Part shown: piece after piece, positions 26,104 through 37,068 of the stretch
Numbering within the stretch: the stretch's first letter is position 1
How the letters are laid out: each line of letters begins with the position of its first letter
NCBI GenBank assembly: GCA_937895705.1
Contig: CALBKM010000010.1
Coordinates: 27,605 to 91,604, forward strand
Direction: 5' to 3'
Source of the DNA: an uncultured Clostridia bacterium
GTDB lineage: Bacteria > Bacillota > Clostridia > Lachnospirales > Lachnospiraceae
Length of the DNA stretch: 64,000 bases
Notes under the pieces: model-generated
Databases searched by the model: none
What the model saw: the letters and a program-made list of their open reading frames with translations, nothing else
What the model was told of the DNA's origin: nothing
Made by a program: the position numbers and the translations under genes

Positions 26104-27609
26104 CTATTCTTCTATATTTTGAACCCAAAGCTCTACTTCCTCTTGAATCAAAACAATCTCCTCATTCTCCTCTTCGTAAGAAACCGCCACTCCCAAACTA
26201 TGCATAACTCCATTTTCCGTCTCCTTCACATTCCCTTCGCTCACCTCAAGCTTCGTTACCATACATCTACCGGCCTCCACGTCCGCATACCAGAACTCAT
26301 CGGAATACCAACTTTCCCATTCGCTCCAGGAATCCCCCAAAAAACCGTCACACACAAATCGCAACATTTTCTCCGCTTTATTTTCGAAATATACAGTAAC
26401 AACCGAATCTCCATACACTGTCTCCACATCGGTAACCACCACCCGGCATTCCTCCGTGTCGAATACAGTAATATCATCCTCTTCCGGAACGAACTCATAC
26501 GACTTTACCACATCCTCGCCCAACGGATACAGTGTGAACGGTTCATCCCAAACCGCATACTGAAGTCCTTCCTCACTCCAGACAGCAACAGAAAAACAAA
26601 GTTCCGTAATCTCCTGAATACGAAATGCATCCCAAACATAGTAACCTAAATCAAACTCTTCATAGGCGCAACGATTTGCTCCCAACGTATAGGTTCGATA
26701 ACGCCATGGTTCCAATTGAAATCCGTTAATAAACACATCATCTAAATGAACCGTTATCGGATACTCCAGTTTGTTTTCAAAATAAGCCTCCAGAACATAA
26801 CCCCAGGTTTCATCATAATGAACATCGGTAACAATCATTTTGAAGCCTTCATCCTCACCAATGAATACATCTCCCTCCTCCATGACATGTTGATACGGAA
26901 CATACGCATTCTCTCCCTGTGGGTAGCAATAAACATTACACGTCCCTATCAGGCAGTATGGAATCGAGCTTCTGTCCTGTACCTCCAATTCAAACATTAT
27001 ACCTGTAATGTCCGCGACAGAACATCTCGCCAGGTCTTCATATTCATAAACAAACTCTTCCGTCACATACTCTCCCGGTTCCACCTCCGAACGAGCCCAC
27101 GGGCAAATCACATCCACTCCGTTTACTACATGATTTTCTGTACAAAAGCAAAATCTCCGGTCCGATTTGTTCTCAAACCGTACGCAAAGTACATACTCAG
27201 ACTGCTCATTCTCCTCCAAAGAAACAATCTTTACACTGTACCATTCATTATCTACTACAACACCATTCTCGTCCGCAACAAACGTTCCCTCAAGCTTCGG
27301 AAGCTCCTCCGACATCGGTTCCGGCGTTGTACTCGGATCCGGTTCTATCGGAGCAACCGTTACCACAGATTCCTGTGTTACCCTCGGAATCCCGGTTGGA
27401 TTATCATCAAAAAACTCCTCTCTCTTCGGTACGTATGTAGGCTCAACCGTCATCGTCGGCTCTGTCGTCGGCGCAACCGTTGCTACCGGATATTCCGTCG
27501 GTACATTTGTCGTTTCCGGAACTCCCGTTCCCTCCTGCCGCATTCCACACGCTCCAAACAAAAACACCAGTCCTAACACCAACGCAAAAAATCTCTTTCC
27601 TCTGTACAT
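26104..27609 (-). CDS. Lipoprotein with three repeated beta-domains
   Basis: From ATG 27609 (GGGGAGGTTATGAG upstream) the product is 501 residues. A signal peptide ends in a lipobox (LFLFGACG read as ...VFLFGAC), followed by a ~90-residue Thr/Pro/Val-rich linker. Then come three related domains of about 125 residues, each with a pattern V.D.E...V.V......E...Y.L...FENKS and then E....V (VNGVDVICPW, INGFQLEPW and DGFLGDSW mark equivalent places). It is strongly acidic. No family name can be given; an extracellular adhesion or binding role is only a guess. The stop lies 15 bases before the SDR gene, suggesting one transcript. Confidence 0.75.
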   Translation of the reverse strand: MYRGKRFFALVLGLVFLFGACGMRQEGTGVPETTNVPTEYPVATVAPTTEPTMTVEPTYVPKREEFFDDNPTGIPRVTQESVVTVAPIEPDPSTTPEPMSEELPKLEGTFVADENGVVVDNEWYSVKIVSLEENEQSEYVLCVRFENKSDRRFCFCTENHVVNGVDVICPWARSEVEPGEYVTEEFVYEYEDLARCSVADITGIMFELEVQDRSSIPYCLIGTCNVYCYPQGENAYVPYQHVMEEGDVFIGEDEGFKMIVTDVHYDETWGYVLEAYFENKLEYPITVHLDDVFINGFQLEPWRYRTYTLGANRCAYEEFDLGYYVWDAFRIQEITELCFSVAVWSEEGLQYAVWDEPFTLYPLGEDVVKSYEFVPEEDDITVFDTEECRVVVTDVETVYGDSVVTVYFENKAEKMLRFVCDGFLGDSWSEWESWYSDEFWYADVEAGRCMVTKLEVSEGNVKETENGVMHSLGVAVSYEEENEEIVLIQEEVELWVQNIEE

Positions 27610-27778
27610 CTCATAACCTCCCCTCTCATAAAACCACTTCCATTTTATCATGCCACACTTCGAAGCACAAGAAAAAGAGCCTTATAACACCCTCTCATTT
27701 CTCATACCTCCCCTCTTGTTTTTTGAAGGAACTCTCCATAAGCGTGCCCTTCGTTTCTTTTATTTGCCCACAGTCCAG

Positions 27779-28013
27779 AAGGAAAGCCCGGTACAACATA
27801 GGTGTTCGAATCATTGTGCAGGATATTAGACTTTCTTATTACTCCGCACCTCTGTCAGCAACGCTCAGACAAGGATGTCTGAGCGAGGTCGCCACGCAAC
27901 AAGGACGTTGCGTCAGACCGGTTGCGTCCCTTTAGGTATAATTCTCATCGGAGTAATTAGAAAGACTTATATCCGTAACAGTGAGAGCACCTATGTTGTA
28001 CCGGGCTTTCCTT
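27779..28013. repeat. Long imperfect palindrome, copy B (structured RNA or mobile element)
   Basis: The outer arms form a perfect 26-bp inverted repeat (27779-27804 with 27988-28013). Inner arms near 27821-27846 and 27949-27974 pair over ~25 bp with three mismatches. On the minus strand the core reads GGACGCAACCG ... CTCGCTCAGAC-loop-GTCTGAGCGTTGCTGA and then AGTAATAAGAAAGTCTA, matching copy A at 9006-9237. It lies between the oppA terminator and the lipoprotein gene. Confidence 0.8.
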
Positions 28014-28034
28014 ATGCCTAGGGCCCAAAACAAC

Positions 28035-28065
28035 GAAGGGGCCACCACCTTACGGTGACCCCTTC
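28035..28065 (-). terminator. Rho-independent terminator of the opp operon
   Basis: GAAGGGG with CCACC on the left pairs with GGTG-ACCCCTTC on the right; the minus-strand tail is short (TTGTTTTGGG). It lies 21 bases after the oppA stop. Confidence 0.75.
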
Positions 28066-28085
28066 AAAAATCAAGTATCTAACTA

Positions 28086-29840
28086 TTATTCAGCAACAGA
28101 AGCGTACATAAAGTACTTGAATCCAAGCGGGCTTGCGAAGAAGCCGTCAATCTTGTCGCTGCACATGAAAATATCGGTGTAGTAGTAGATCGGGCAGATT
28201 GCACCGGACTCCATAAGGATATCCTCTGCATCATGCATAAGCTCAAAACGCTTGTTAGAATCGCTGGAAGACTTAACCTCAGCGATGATTGCGTCGTAGC
28301 TCTCGCCCCAGGTCTTTCCGTCATAACCGTTGTAGGAAGCGTGCTCGCCCTTACCGAACTGACAGTCGTTGTTACCGGAACCGGAAACCCACATGTCAAG
28401 GAAGGAAATCGGGTCATTGTAATCGCCTAACCAACCGTTACGAGCGATGGAGTAGTTGCCTTCCTTACGGGTGTTGAGGAAGGTAGCCCATTCCTGAACC
28501 TCTACCTTAATATCAAAGCCGTAGTTGCCCCATACCTGCTGGAGGTAAGCTGCAATTGCCTCATGACCGGAACCGTCATTGGTAATGTAGGTAAGAGTCG
28601 GGAAACCAACTACCTTATTACCATCTACAGTAAACTTACCGGAGGTGGAAGCAACATCCTTTAAAAGTGCAACAGCCGCATCACAGTTTGCGGTATAATC
28701 CGCATCTGCAACACTGTAGTAACCTGCACCGTCACGATCCGGGCCGTTCTTTGCAATATACTCCTTGCCATCCGGCTCGGTAAGGCCCATTGCTACGAAA
28801 CCTGCCGCCGGAACCTGACCCGCCTGGCCGATTTCTTCACAGATATAGTTACGGTCGATCATAAGACCGAGAGCCTGACGAATCTTAGCCTTTTCCACTT
28901 CGGTAAAGCCGTCTAACGCTTCATCGTTTACATTAAAAGATACATAGTAAGTACCAAGCTGACCGGTTACATAGAACTCGTCCTTATACTCACCCTCCTG
29001 AAGAGACTTAATCTCATCGTTCGGAACAGAATCAATGAACAGGTAGGAACCGTTCTGGAAGTTGGTCAACAGGGAAGCATCATCAGAGTTGAACGCGAAA
29101 ATAAGCTTATCGGTTACAACCTTGTCTGCGTTGTAGAAATGCTCATTCTTCTCAAGAACCATCTGGGTCTGGGTAAACTCGGTTACCTTGTAAGCACCGT
29201 TACCGATAAAGGTATCCGGGGAAGTAGCCCATGCATCACCGTTTGCTTCGATGATATCCTGGCGTACCGGCATGTAAGCCGGGAATGCACAAAGCTCATG
29301 GAAATACGGAACATCAACCGGAAGCACAACGGTAAGCTCGGTACCGTCTGCGGAAGCGGTCACATTTAACTTGCCGTTTCCTTCCATTAACTCGTTATAT
29401 CCGTCAATTACCTCAAACATGTAACCGTAGTCTGCTGCGGTAGCCGGGTCTGCTGCTCTGTTCCATGCATAAACGAAATCGTTTGCATCAAGAGCAGTTC
29501 CGTCACTCCACTTTAAGCCCTCACGAAGCTTAAAGGTGTAAGAAGTCTTACCGTCCTCCATCTTTACCGGTGCCGGAAGCTCGGTAGCGCACTCCGGGGT
29601 AAGAACCAACTTACCGCTGGCATCCTGTTCGAATCCGACAAGACCCGTGAAAGTGTGAACAATATAGGTTGCACCGTCAACTGCAGAGTTGAGAGCCGGG
29701 TCAACCGTGTCCGGGTAAGCACCAACGTTTAACGTCATAGCGCCTGCATCGGACTTGGAACCGCCGCATCCGGCAAATGCCATGCAGCCGAGTACCATTG
29801 CTAATGCAAGTGATACACTCAGAAGTTTTTTCATCTTCAT
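28086..29840 (-). CDS. oppA: Oligopeptide ABC transporter substrate-binding lipoprotein OppA
   Basis: From ATG 29840 (AAGGAGGAAAAAAGA upstream) the product is 584 residues. A lipoprotein signal ends MAFAGCGG. The body is a family 5 solute-binding protein: LNVGAYPDTVDPALNSAVDG, FKLREGLKWSDGTALDANDF, FIGNGAYKVTEF, and a C-terminal WLGDYNDPISFLDMW. It captures peptides outside the cell and passes them to the OppBCDF transporter. It is the last gene of the oppBCDFA set, 110 bases behind oppF. Confidence 0.93.
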   Translation of the reverse strand: MKMKKLLSVSLALAMVLGCMAFAGCGGSKSDAGAMTLNVGAYPDTVDPALNSAVDGATYIVHTFTGLVGFEQDASGKLVLTPECATELPAPVKMEDGKTSYTFKLREGLKWSDGTALDANDFVYAWNRAADPATAADYGYMFEVIDGYNELMEGNGKLNVTASADGTELTVVLPVDVPYFHELCAFPAYMPVRQDIIEANGDAWATSPDTFIGNGAYKVTEFTQTQMVLEKNEHFYNADKVVTDKLIFAFNSDDASLLTNFQNGSYLFIDSVPNDEIKSLQEGEYKDEFYVTGQLGTYYVSFNVNDEALDGFTEVEKAKIRQALGLMIDRNYICEEIGQAGQVPAAGFVAMGLTEPDGKEYIAKNGPDRDGAGYYSVADADYTANCDAAVALLKDVASTSGKFTVDGNKVVGFPTLTYITNDGSGHEAIAAYLQQVWGNYGFDIKVEVQEWATFLNTRKEGNYSIARNGWLGDYNDPISFLDMWVSGSGNNDCQFGKGEHASYNGYDGKTWGESYDAIIAEVKSSSDSNKRFELMHDAEDILMESGAICPIYYYTDIFMCSDKIDGFFASPLGFKYFMYASVAE

Positions 29841-29950
29841 TCTTTTTTCCTCCTTAAAAACATCTATTATAACCGCCGAAACGATTATAAACATACATGA
29901 AGCCCCAACACTCCCTGTATTATTTTACACCTTCTCCATGGTGTATTTTC

Positions 29951-30915
29951 TTATACGTGATGGCACGCCACCTTATGTCCCGGTGCCATTTCCTTAAGCT
30001 CCGGCATTACCTCCGCACATTTCTCCGTCGCACGCGGGCAACGGGTACGGAACGGACATCCGCTCGGCATATGCAGCGGGCTCGGTACATCGCCGGACAG
30101 GTGAATACGCTCGCTGGCTCTTGCAATCTTCGGGTCCGGAATCGGAACTGCAGACAGAAGAGACTGGGTATACGGATGAATCGGGTGATGATATAACTCA
30201 TTGGAAGGTCCGATTTCAATCATCTTTCCGAGATACATTACCGCGATTCTGGTAGAAATGTGTTTAACTACCAAAAGGTCATGTGCAATGAACAAATAGG
30301 TCAGACCCAACTGCTCCTGCAAATCTTCAAACATATTGACAACCTGCGCCTGAATGGAAACGTCAAGGGCAGATACCGGCTCGTCACAAACAATGAACTT
30401 CGGTTCTACCGCAAGAGCTCTCGCGATACCGATTCTCTGACGCTGTCCGCCGGAGAATTCATGAGCATAACGGGTTGCATGCTCACTGTTAAGTCCAACC
30501 AGCCCCATCAGGTGAAGAATCTTCTCTTCTCTTTCCTTCTTACTGCCGTACATCTTATGAACATCTAACGGTTCTCCGATAATGTCGCTGACAGTCATAC
30601 GCGGGTCCAGGGACGAATACGGGTCCTGGAACACCATCTGCGCCTGCTTGCGGAACTCCTGAATGGACTTCTTGCTCTGGATGAGCTTTCCGTCAAACCA
30701 AACCTCACCGGCCGTCGGCTTGTACAGCTGCAAAATCGTACGCCCCACCGTAGTCTTACCGCATCCGGACTCACCTACAAGACCCAGAGTCTCGCCTTCT
30801 TTAATTTCAAATGTTACATCGTCCACGGCCTTTAACTTCAAGGACTTCATAAAGCCGTTCGGGACATCAAAGTGTTGCTTGAGGTGCTTTACCTCGAGAA
30901 GATTTTTGGATTCAC

Positions 30916-30919
<4 letters not shown>
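29951..30919 (-). CDS. oppF: Oligopeptide ABC transporter ATP-binding protein OppF
   Basis: A 322-residue ABC ATPase: Walker A GESGCGKTT, signature FSGGQRQR, Walker B FIVCDEPVSALD, and the C-terminal oligopeptide-type extension with a cysteine cluster (PSGCPFRTRCPRATEKC) that can carry an Fe-S cluster. Its start overlaps the end of oppD by 4 bases. It pairs with OppD to drive import. Confidence 0.95.
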
Positions 30920-31932
<1,013 letters not shown>

Positions 31933-31945
31933 AATAGCCTCCTCC

Positions 31946-33028
31946 TTACTTCTTTAACTTCGGGTCAAACGCATCACGAAGACCGTCACCCAACAGATTT
32001 AACGAAAGAACAATTAAACAAATCATTACCGCCGGAATAATCAAACGGTAGGAATAGGAATATACACCGCTCAAAGCCTCGGATGCAAGGGAACCCAGAC
32101 TCGGCATCGGCATGGATACACCCAGTCCCAAGAAGGACAGGTAACTCTCGGTGAAAATCGCCGACGGAATCTGAAGTGCGGTGGAAATAATGATTACGCT
32201 GATACAGTTCGGTAACATATGGCGGCGAATGATGTGGCTGCCCTTTGCACCGATGGAACGCGCATTGAGTACATAATCCTGCTGCTTAATGGTAAGAATC
32301 TGACCACGAATCAAACGAGCCATACCTACCCAGTAAAGTAATGCGAACACGATAAAGATACTGATCATACCCGTACCCAGCTTCGCCAGCGCCGTACCTT
32401 CCAGGGCAGGCTCCAGAGTTTGCTTCAATACCGTCGCAAACAGAATAATCATAAGCAAATCCGGCAACGAGTATATAATATCGACAATACGCATCATTAC
32501 CAGGTCAACCTTTCCGCCGTAATATCCGGATACGGAACCGTAAATCGCACCGATAATCAATACGATGATACTAGCAAAGAAACCTACCAACAAAGAAATA
32601 CGGGTACCGTAAATTACGCGGATGGCGTAGTCACGACCGTGGGCATCCGTACCGAAAATGTGCGGGAAAATAAACTCTCCGTCCTCGATACGCTGCTGCT
32701 CCGTCTCGCCGTACTCAAACGGCTTTAAGTTGTTGTAGGAGGCATCCGTCTTCTGACCTGCGGTTACACCCAGCTGGTTATCGTAGCTGTACGGATAGAA
32801 CAACGGAACAAATGCTGCAATAAATACAATCACAAGAATAATGCAAAGACAGGTCATTGCGATCTTGTTCTTCTTAAGACGTCTCATACCGTCTTTAAAG
32901 AAAGTGGTACTCTCACGCATACGCTGCTGGCGGAACTTCTCTTCCTCCGTTGCCGGCTCGAAGCTCTGCAGGTTCAGCTGCAGGCTTAAGGGATTTTTCT
33001 TCGGCATTTCGTTTACACTCTTTTTCAC
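31946..33028 (-). CDS. oppC: Oligopeptide ABC transporter permease OppC
   Basis: The permease has a long cytoplasmic N-terminus, a first helix (MTCLCIILVIVFIAAFV), a large external loop with IFGTDAHGRDYAIRVIYGTR, and five more helices with the EAA-like loop (NARSIGAKGSHIIRRHMLPN). GTG 33028 is chosen: GGGGAGGG stands at the right distance; a TTG at 33034 is too close to it. Product 360 residues. It lies 14 bases after oppB. Confidence 0.93.
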   Translation of the reverse strand: MKKSVNEMPKKNPLSLQLNLQSFEPATEEEKFRQQRMRESTTFFKDGMRRLKKNKIAMTCLCIILVIVFIAAFVPLFYPYSYDNQLGVTAGQKTDASYNNLKPFEYGETEQQRIEDGEFIFPHIFGTDAHGRDYAIRVIYGTRISLLVGFFASIIVLIIGAIYGSVSGYYGGKVDLVMMRIVDIIYSLPDLLMIILFATVLKQTLEPALEGTALAKLGTGMISIFIVFALLYWVGMARLIRGQILTIKQQDYVLNARSIGAKGSHIIRRHMLPNCISVIIISTALQIPSAIFTESYLSFLGLGVSMPMPSLGSLASEALSGVYSYSYRLIIPAVMICLIVLSLNLLGDGLRDAFDPKLKK

Positions 33029-33042
33029 TGTCAAGCCCTCCC

Positions 33043-33969
33043 CTAAGACAAATCGACACGCGGGTCGAAAATTTTATAGCAAATATCGGAAATCAATGTC
33101 ATAATAACCATGATAGTCGCCAGGAAAATGGTGGTACCCATTACCATCGGATAGTCACGGTTAATAATACTGGAGAAGAAGAACTTACCGATGCCCGGTA
33201 CTACGAAAATCTGCTCCACTACGAGACTACCGGTCAGGATGTAAGCAATCATCGGACCCACATAAGTAATAACCGGAGTCACCGCATTCTTTAAAGAATG
33301 CTTAAAAATCACCTTCACCTGAGACACACCTTTCGCTCTGGCGGTACGGATGTAATCCTGACCGAGAACATCCAACATACTGGAACGGGTCAAACGGGTA
33401 ATATACGCCATCGGATACAGGCTCAGTGCAATAACCGGCAACACCAGACCGCCGGCTGTGGAACCGTTGGACGGGAATATCGGAATCTTTACACAAAAGG
33501 CCAATAGCAATATCGTCGCTATAACAAAGGACGGCATGGCCACACTGGCGGTGGACAAAACCATAATAACCTTATCCAACACTTTATCATGAAATACTGC
33601 GGCAAGGGCACCCAGAGTCAAACCGAATGCAATCGCAAGCATAGCCGCAATAATACCCAGCTTACCGCTGGTCTTAAAACCTTCCAAAATCAAATCGGTA
33701 ACATTACGTCCGCGGTTCTTGATAGACGGACCGAAATCGAAATGAAGTACATCCTTCAAATACGTGGTATACTGCTCAAAAACAGGCTTGTCCAAACCAT
33801 ACTTTGCCTCAAGCTGCGCCGTAACCGCCGGGCTCGGAGCCTTCTCGCTTAAGAAAGGGCCACCCGGAATTGCCTTCATAACAAAAAACGTAATTGTGAT
33901 GACAAGAAATACCGTAAATAAAGCAAGCAGTACACGCTTTACGATATAGAATGCCAATTTTGAATCCAA
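33043..33969 (-). CDS. oppB: Oligopeptide ABC transporter permease OppB
   Basis: A permease with six helices, the N-terminal IVKRVLLALFTVFLVITITFF, and the EAA loop (TARAKGVSQVKVIFKHSLKNA). The start is a TTG at 33967-33969, with AAGGAG eight bases before it; this gives 309 residues, close to the family norm. The open frame continues to 34065, but the promoter (34015-34043) would place transcription start near 34008, so the extra codons are not transcribed. Confidence 0.9.
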   Translation of the reverse strand: MDSKLAFYIVKRVLLALFTVFLVITITFFVMKAIPGGPFLSEKAPSPAVTAQLEAKYGLDKPVFEQYTTYLKDVLHFDFGPSIKNRGRNVTDLILEGFKTSGKLGIIAAMLAIAFGLTLGALAAVFHDKVLDKVIMVLSTASVAMPSFVIATILLLAFCVKIPIFPSNGSTAGGLVLPVIALSLYPMAYITRLTRSSMLDVLGQDYIRTARAKGVSQVKVIFKHSLKNAVTPVITYVGPMIAYILTGSLVVEQIFVVPGIGKFFFSSIINRDYPMVMGTTIFLATIMVIMTLISDICYKIFDPRVDLS

Positions 33970-34014
33970 ACTGCTCAACTCCTTCTCTGATTTTACTGAT
34001 ACACATTCTTTTAA

Positions 34015-34043
34015 ACTATACCATCTTTTCGTCGGTTTTACAA
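34015..34043 (-). promoter_or_regulatory. Sigma-A promoter of the oppBCDFA operon
   Basis: Minus-strand TTGTAA (34038-34043), a 17-base spacer and TATAGT (34015-34020). Confidence 0.75.
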
Positions 34044-34131
34044 GCGTTTTCGACAAAATGAACATATTTCCTCTAAACTTACTTTGGTGATTTATTACCG
34101 TTTTATTACTGCGTTGCGATGCTGTGTCTGT

Positions 34132-34172
34132 AAAAAATAAAAAGTCCTGCTATCATCGGGATAACAGGACTT
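34132..34172 (-). terminator. Rho-independent terminator of the OB-fold gene
   Basis: AAGTCCTG (34142-34149) pairs with CAGGACTT (34165-34172) with inner pairing of TATC and GGATA; the minus-strand tail is TTTTTATTTTTT. Confidence 0.85.
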
Positions 34173-34194
34173 CTCCGCACACTCTATCACAATA

Positions 34195-34824
34195 TTATTC
34201 TTCGCAATATTCCAATTTACTTACGGATACTTCATAAGCAATCCTTTTTTCAAATTCCGTCTCGGATAACTTTTTCTGATACTCACGGCTCTGGATTCGT
34301 CCCCACAGCTGAATATGTCCACCCACCGTAAAACCGTCCGCAAAACGGGCATTTCTTCCCCAACAAATACACGGAATATAATCGGACTTTCCGTACGGAC
34401 GATTCACTGCCAAAAGAACATCCGCGATTTCCCTTCCCAGAGGTGTCTTACGATAAATCGGCGGTTTACATACATAGCCGTCGAGGAAAATAAAGTTAGG
34501 CTTTACGTTCTCATCCGGTTCATCCTCCAGACGAATTTCTCTGGCAAATACCGAAAGCACCAAACGGTTTCTGGTTTCCTCATGTCGATTATAGGAACGA
34601 AATTGTCCCTGAATATGTGCATACTGTCCCACATAGTTCTTCGTCACATCCAACAAACGCTCGGATACCATTACCGGAATCACGTCATTGGAATCGCTTA
34701 AACGATTTACGGAAAGCTCTACCATATAGAAACTCTCCCCGAACACCTCATGACTGTACACAAATTCACTGATAACCTCTCCCACAATACTCACCTGGTT
34801 ATTTTCAAATACCTTATCTGTCAT
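34195..34824 (-). CDS. Tandem OB-fold single-stranded DNA-binding-like protein
   Basis: The 209-residue protein shows two OB-fold halves: NQVSIVGEVISEFVYSHEVF ... YAHIQGQFRSYNR, and NFIFLDGYVCKPPIYRKTPL with ... IPCICWGRNARFADGF and GGHIQLWGRIQSREYQK. The second half strongly recalls SSB proteins. Such double-OB proteins occur in Lachnospiraceae in addition to the true Ssb; they are presumed to bind single-stranded DNA. No acidic DDDIPF-like tail is present, so it should not recruit the usual SSB partners. The gene is alone; 34825-35115 upstream shows no gene. Confidence 0.8.
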   Translation of the reverse strand: MTDKVFENNQVSIVGEVISEFVYSHEVFGESFYMVELSVNRLSDSNDVIPVMVSERLLDVTKNYVGQYAHIQGQFRSYNRHEETRNRLVLSVFAREIRLEDEPDENVKPNFIFLDGYVCKPPIYRKTPLGREIADVLLAVNRPYGKSDYIPCICWGRNARFADGFTVGGHIQLWGRIQSREYQKKLSETEFEKRIAYEVSVSKLEYCEE

Positions 34825-35115
34825 TTCCTATGACTCCCTTCTTTTTCTCCTGTTTTTTACCGGCGGCGGTTCTTTCCGCTCAGTTTAAATTTATGACTCC
34901 TGTTCCCTGTTTAGAAGCTTTTCCGCTGCTCCTATTTGGGATTTTTTTACAATTCCGAATCACAGAACGAAGTTTACCATATTTTCCCAATTCTTGCAAT
35001 AGTCTTTAAGATATCTTTATAATTTCTTAATGTCCTTTTTCGACATTTTTCGTTTTCCCTTCCCCTCACCGCATTCTCCCTCCTTTGATTTTCTTTTCCC
35101 TCATGCATTTTTTTC

Positions 35116-35143
35116 TTGCCAAACGGAAAAATTATGCTATACT
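35116..35143 (+). promoter_or_regulatory. Sigma-A promoter of typA
   Basis: TTGCCA (35116-35121), a 16-base spacer and TATACT (35138-35143), 85 bases before the ATG at 35228. The leader includes a short CGCAAAAAGCG stem. Confidence 0.7.
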
Positions 35144-35227
35144 TAGGAAAGTAATGCCATAAAACCATGGCAAATGTAGGATTTTCCGCAAAAAGCGGAA
35201 CTCCCTTTTATCAGGAAGGAATTCGGT

Positions 35228-37057
35228 ATGATTACAAAGAGCGAAAACATACGAAACATTGCGATTATCGCACACGTTGACCACGGCAAAACCACCCTGG
35301 TTGACGAACTGTTAAAGCAAAGCGGTGTATTCCGCCAAAATCAAGCGGTACAGGACCGTGTCATGGACTCCGGCGACATCGAGCGCGAACGCGGTATTAC
35401 CATTTTATCCAAGAATACCGCAGTTTATTACAAAGATACCAAAATAAATATTATCGACACCCCGGGCCATGCGGACTTCGGCGGCGAAGTAGAGCGCGTT
35501 CTTAAAATGGTAAACGGCGTTATTCTTGTGGTAGACGCCTTTGAAGGTGCCATGCCGCAAACCAAGTTCGTATTAAAGAAAGCTTTGGAGCTGGAGCTTC
35601 CGGTCATTGTCTGCATCAACAAAATCGACCGTCCGGAAGCACGCCCGAAGGAAGTAATCGATGAAGTTTTGGAGCTTTTTATCGATTTGGATGCTTCCGA
35701 CGAACAGCTTGACTGCCCGTTCGTTTTTGCTTCCGCAAAGACCGGCGTTGCCATCTTAGAACTTGACGAGAAACCGGAAAGCATGCAGCCGCTGTTTGAA
35801 ACGATTTTAGAGTATATCCCGGCACCGGAAGGCGACCCGGAGGCAGGTACCCAGCTTTTAATCAGCACCATCGACTACAACGAATATGTAGGCCGTATCG
35901 GCGTAGGCAAAGTTGAAAACGGTATCGTTCGTGTAAATCAGGACGTGGTGGTAGTAAATGCCCACGACCCGGAGAAATGCAAAAAGGTAAAAATCAGCAA
36001 GCTGTACGAGTTTGACGGCTTAAAGAAAGTAGAAGTAACCGAAGCCGGCGTAGGTTCCATCGTAGCAATTTCCGGTATTACCGACATTCACATCGGCGAC
36101 ACCCTTTGCTCTCCGGAGAATCCGCAACCGATTCCGTTCCAGAAGATTTCCGAGCCGACCCTTGCCATGCATTTTATCGTAAACGATTCTCCGTTTGCGG
36201 GCCAGGAAGGAAAATATGTCACTTCCCGTCACCTGCGCGACAGACTGTTCCGCGAGTTAAACACCGATGTCAGCCTCCGTGTAGAAGAAACCGACACTAC
36301 CGAAAGCTTTAAGGTATCCGGTCGCGGTGAGCTTCACCTGTCCGTATTAATCGAGAACATGCGCCGGGAAGGCTATGAATTTGCGGTGAGTAAGCCGGAA
36401 GTTCTTTATAAGGAAGAAGACGGTAAGAAGACAGAGCCGATGGAGCGCGCCATCGTAGACGTACCGGAAGAATTCTCCGGTACCGTAATCGAAAAATTAA
36501 GTTCCCGTAAGGGTGAACTCCTCGGCATGTCCACCGCCAGCGGCGGATACACCCGCTTGGAGTTTTCCATTCCGTCCCGAGGACTTATCGGCTATCGCGG
36601 CGAGTTTATGACCGATACCAAGGGCAACGGCATTTTAAATACCCTGTTTGACGGCTATGCACCGTACAAAGGCGATATCCAGTACCGCAAGCAGGGTAGC
36701 CTCATTGCATTTGAAACCGGCGAAGCCATCACCTACGGTTTGTACAATGCCCAGGAGCGCGGTACCTTATTCCTCGGTGCCGGTGAAAAGGTATATGCCG
36801 GCATGGTCATCGGCCAGACCGGTAAGACAGAGGACATCGAGGTAAATGTCTGCAAGAAGAAGCAGCTCACCAACACCCGTTCCTCCTCTGCGGACGACGC
36901 ACTGCGTCTGACTCCGCCGCGTATTTTAAGTCTGGAACAGTCTATTGAGTTTATCGATACGGATGAACTTTTGGAAGTTACTCCCAAGACGCTGAGAATA
37001 CGTAAGAAGATCTTGGACCCGACCTTAAGAAAAAGGGCCGCTATGCGCAAGAACTAG
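35228..37057 (+). CDS. typA: Ribosome-associated GTPase TypA/BipA
   Basis: A 609-residue translation-factor GTPase. G1 AHVDHGKTT, G2 ERERGITI, G3 DTPGHADFGGEVER, G4 NKIDRPEAR; then the EF-G-like domains and the TypA-specific C-terminus (RKQGSLIAFETGEAITYGL, NVCKKKQLTNTRSSSADDA). It acts on the 70S ribosome and supports 50S assembly and stress or cold growth. GGAAGGAATTCGGT precedes ATG 35228. A long hairpin terminator follows. Confidence 0.97.
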   Translation: MITKSENIRNIAIIAHVDHGKTTLVDELLKQSGVFRQNQAVQDRVMDSGDIERERGITILSKNTAVYYKDTKINIIDTPGHADFGGEVERVLKMVNGVILVVDAFEGAMPQTKFVLKKALELELPVIVCINKIDRPEARPKEVIDEVLELFIDLDASDEQLDCPFVFASAKTGVAILELDEKPESMQPLFETILEYIPAPEGDPEAGTQLLISTIDYNEYVGRIGVGKVENGIVRVNQDVVVVNAHDPEKCKKVKISKLYEFDGLKKVEVTEAGVGSIVAISGITDIHIGDTLCSPENPQPIPFQKISEPTLAMHFIVNDSPFAGQEGKYVTSRHLRDRLFRELNTDVSLRVEETDTTESFKVSGRGELHLSVLIENMRREGYEFAVSKPEVLYKEEDGKKTEPMERAIVDVPEEFSGTVIEKLSSRKGELLGMSTASGGYTRLEFSIPSRGLIGYRGEFMTDTKGNGILNTLFDGYAPYKGDIQYRKQGSLIAFETGEAITYGLYNAQERGTLFLGAGEKVYAGMVIGQTGKTEDIEVNVCKKKQLTNTRSSSADDALRLTPPRILSLEQSIEFIDTDELLEVTPKTLRIRKKILDPTLRKRAAMRKN

Positions 37058-37068
37058 GGCTTTGAACC

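Noticed and set aside
33970..34065. Longer oppB beginning at 34065
   Set aside because: The sigma-A promoter at 34015-34043 lies within it, and the TTG at 33969 has a good ribosome site and gives the usual family length.
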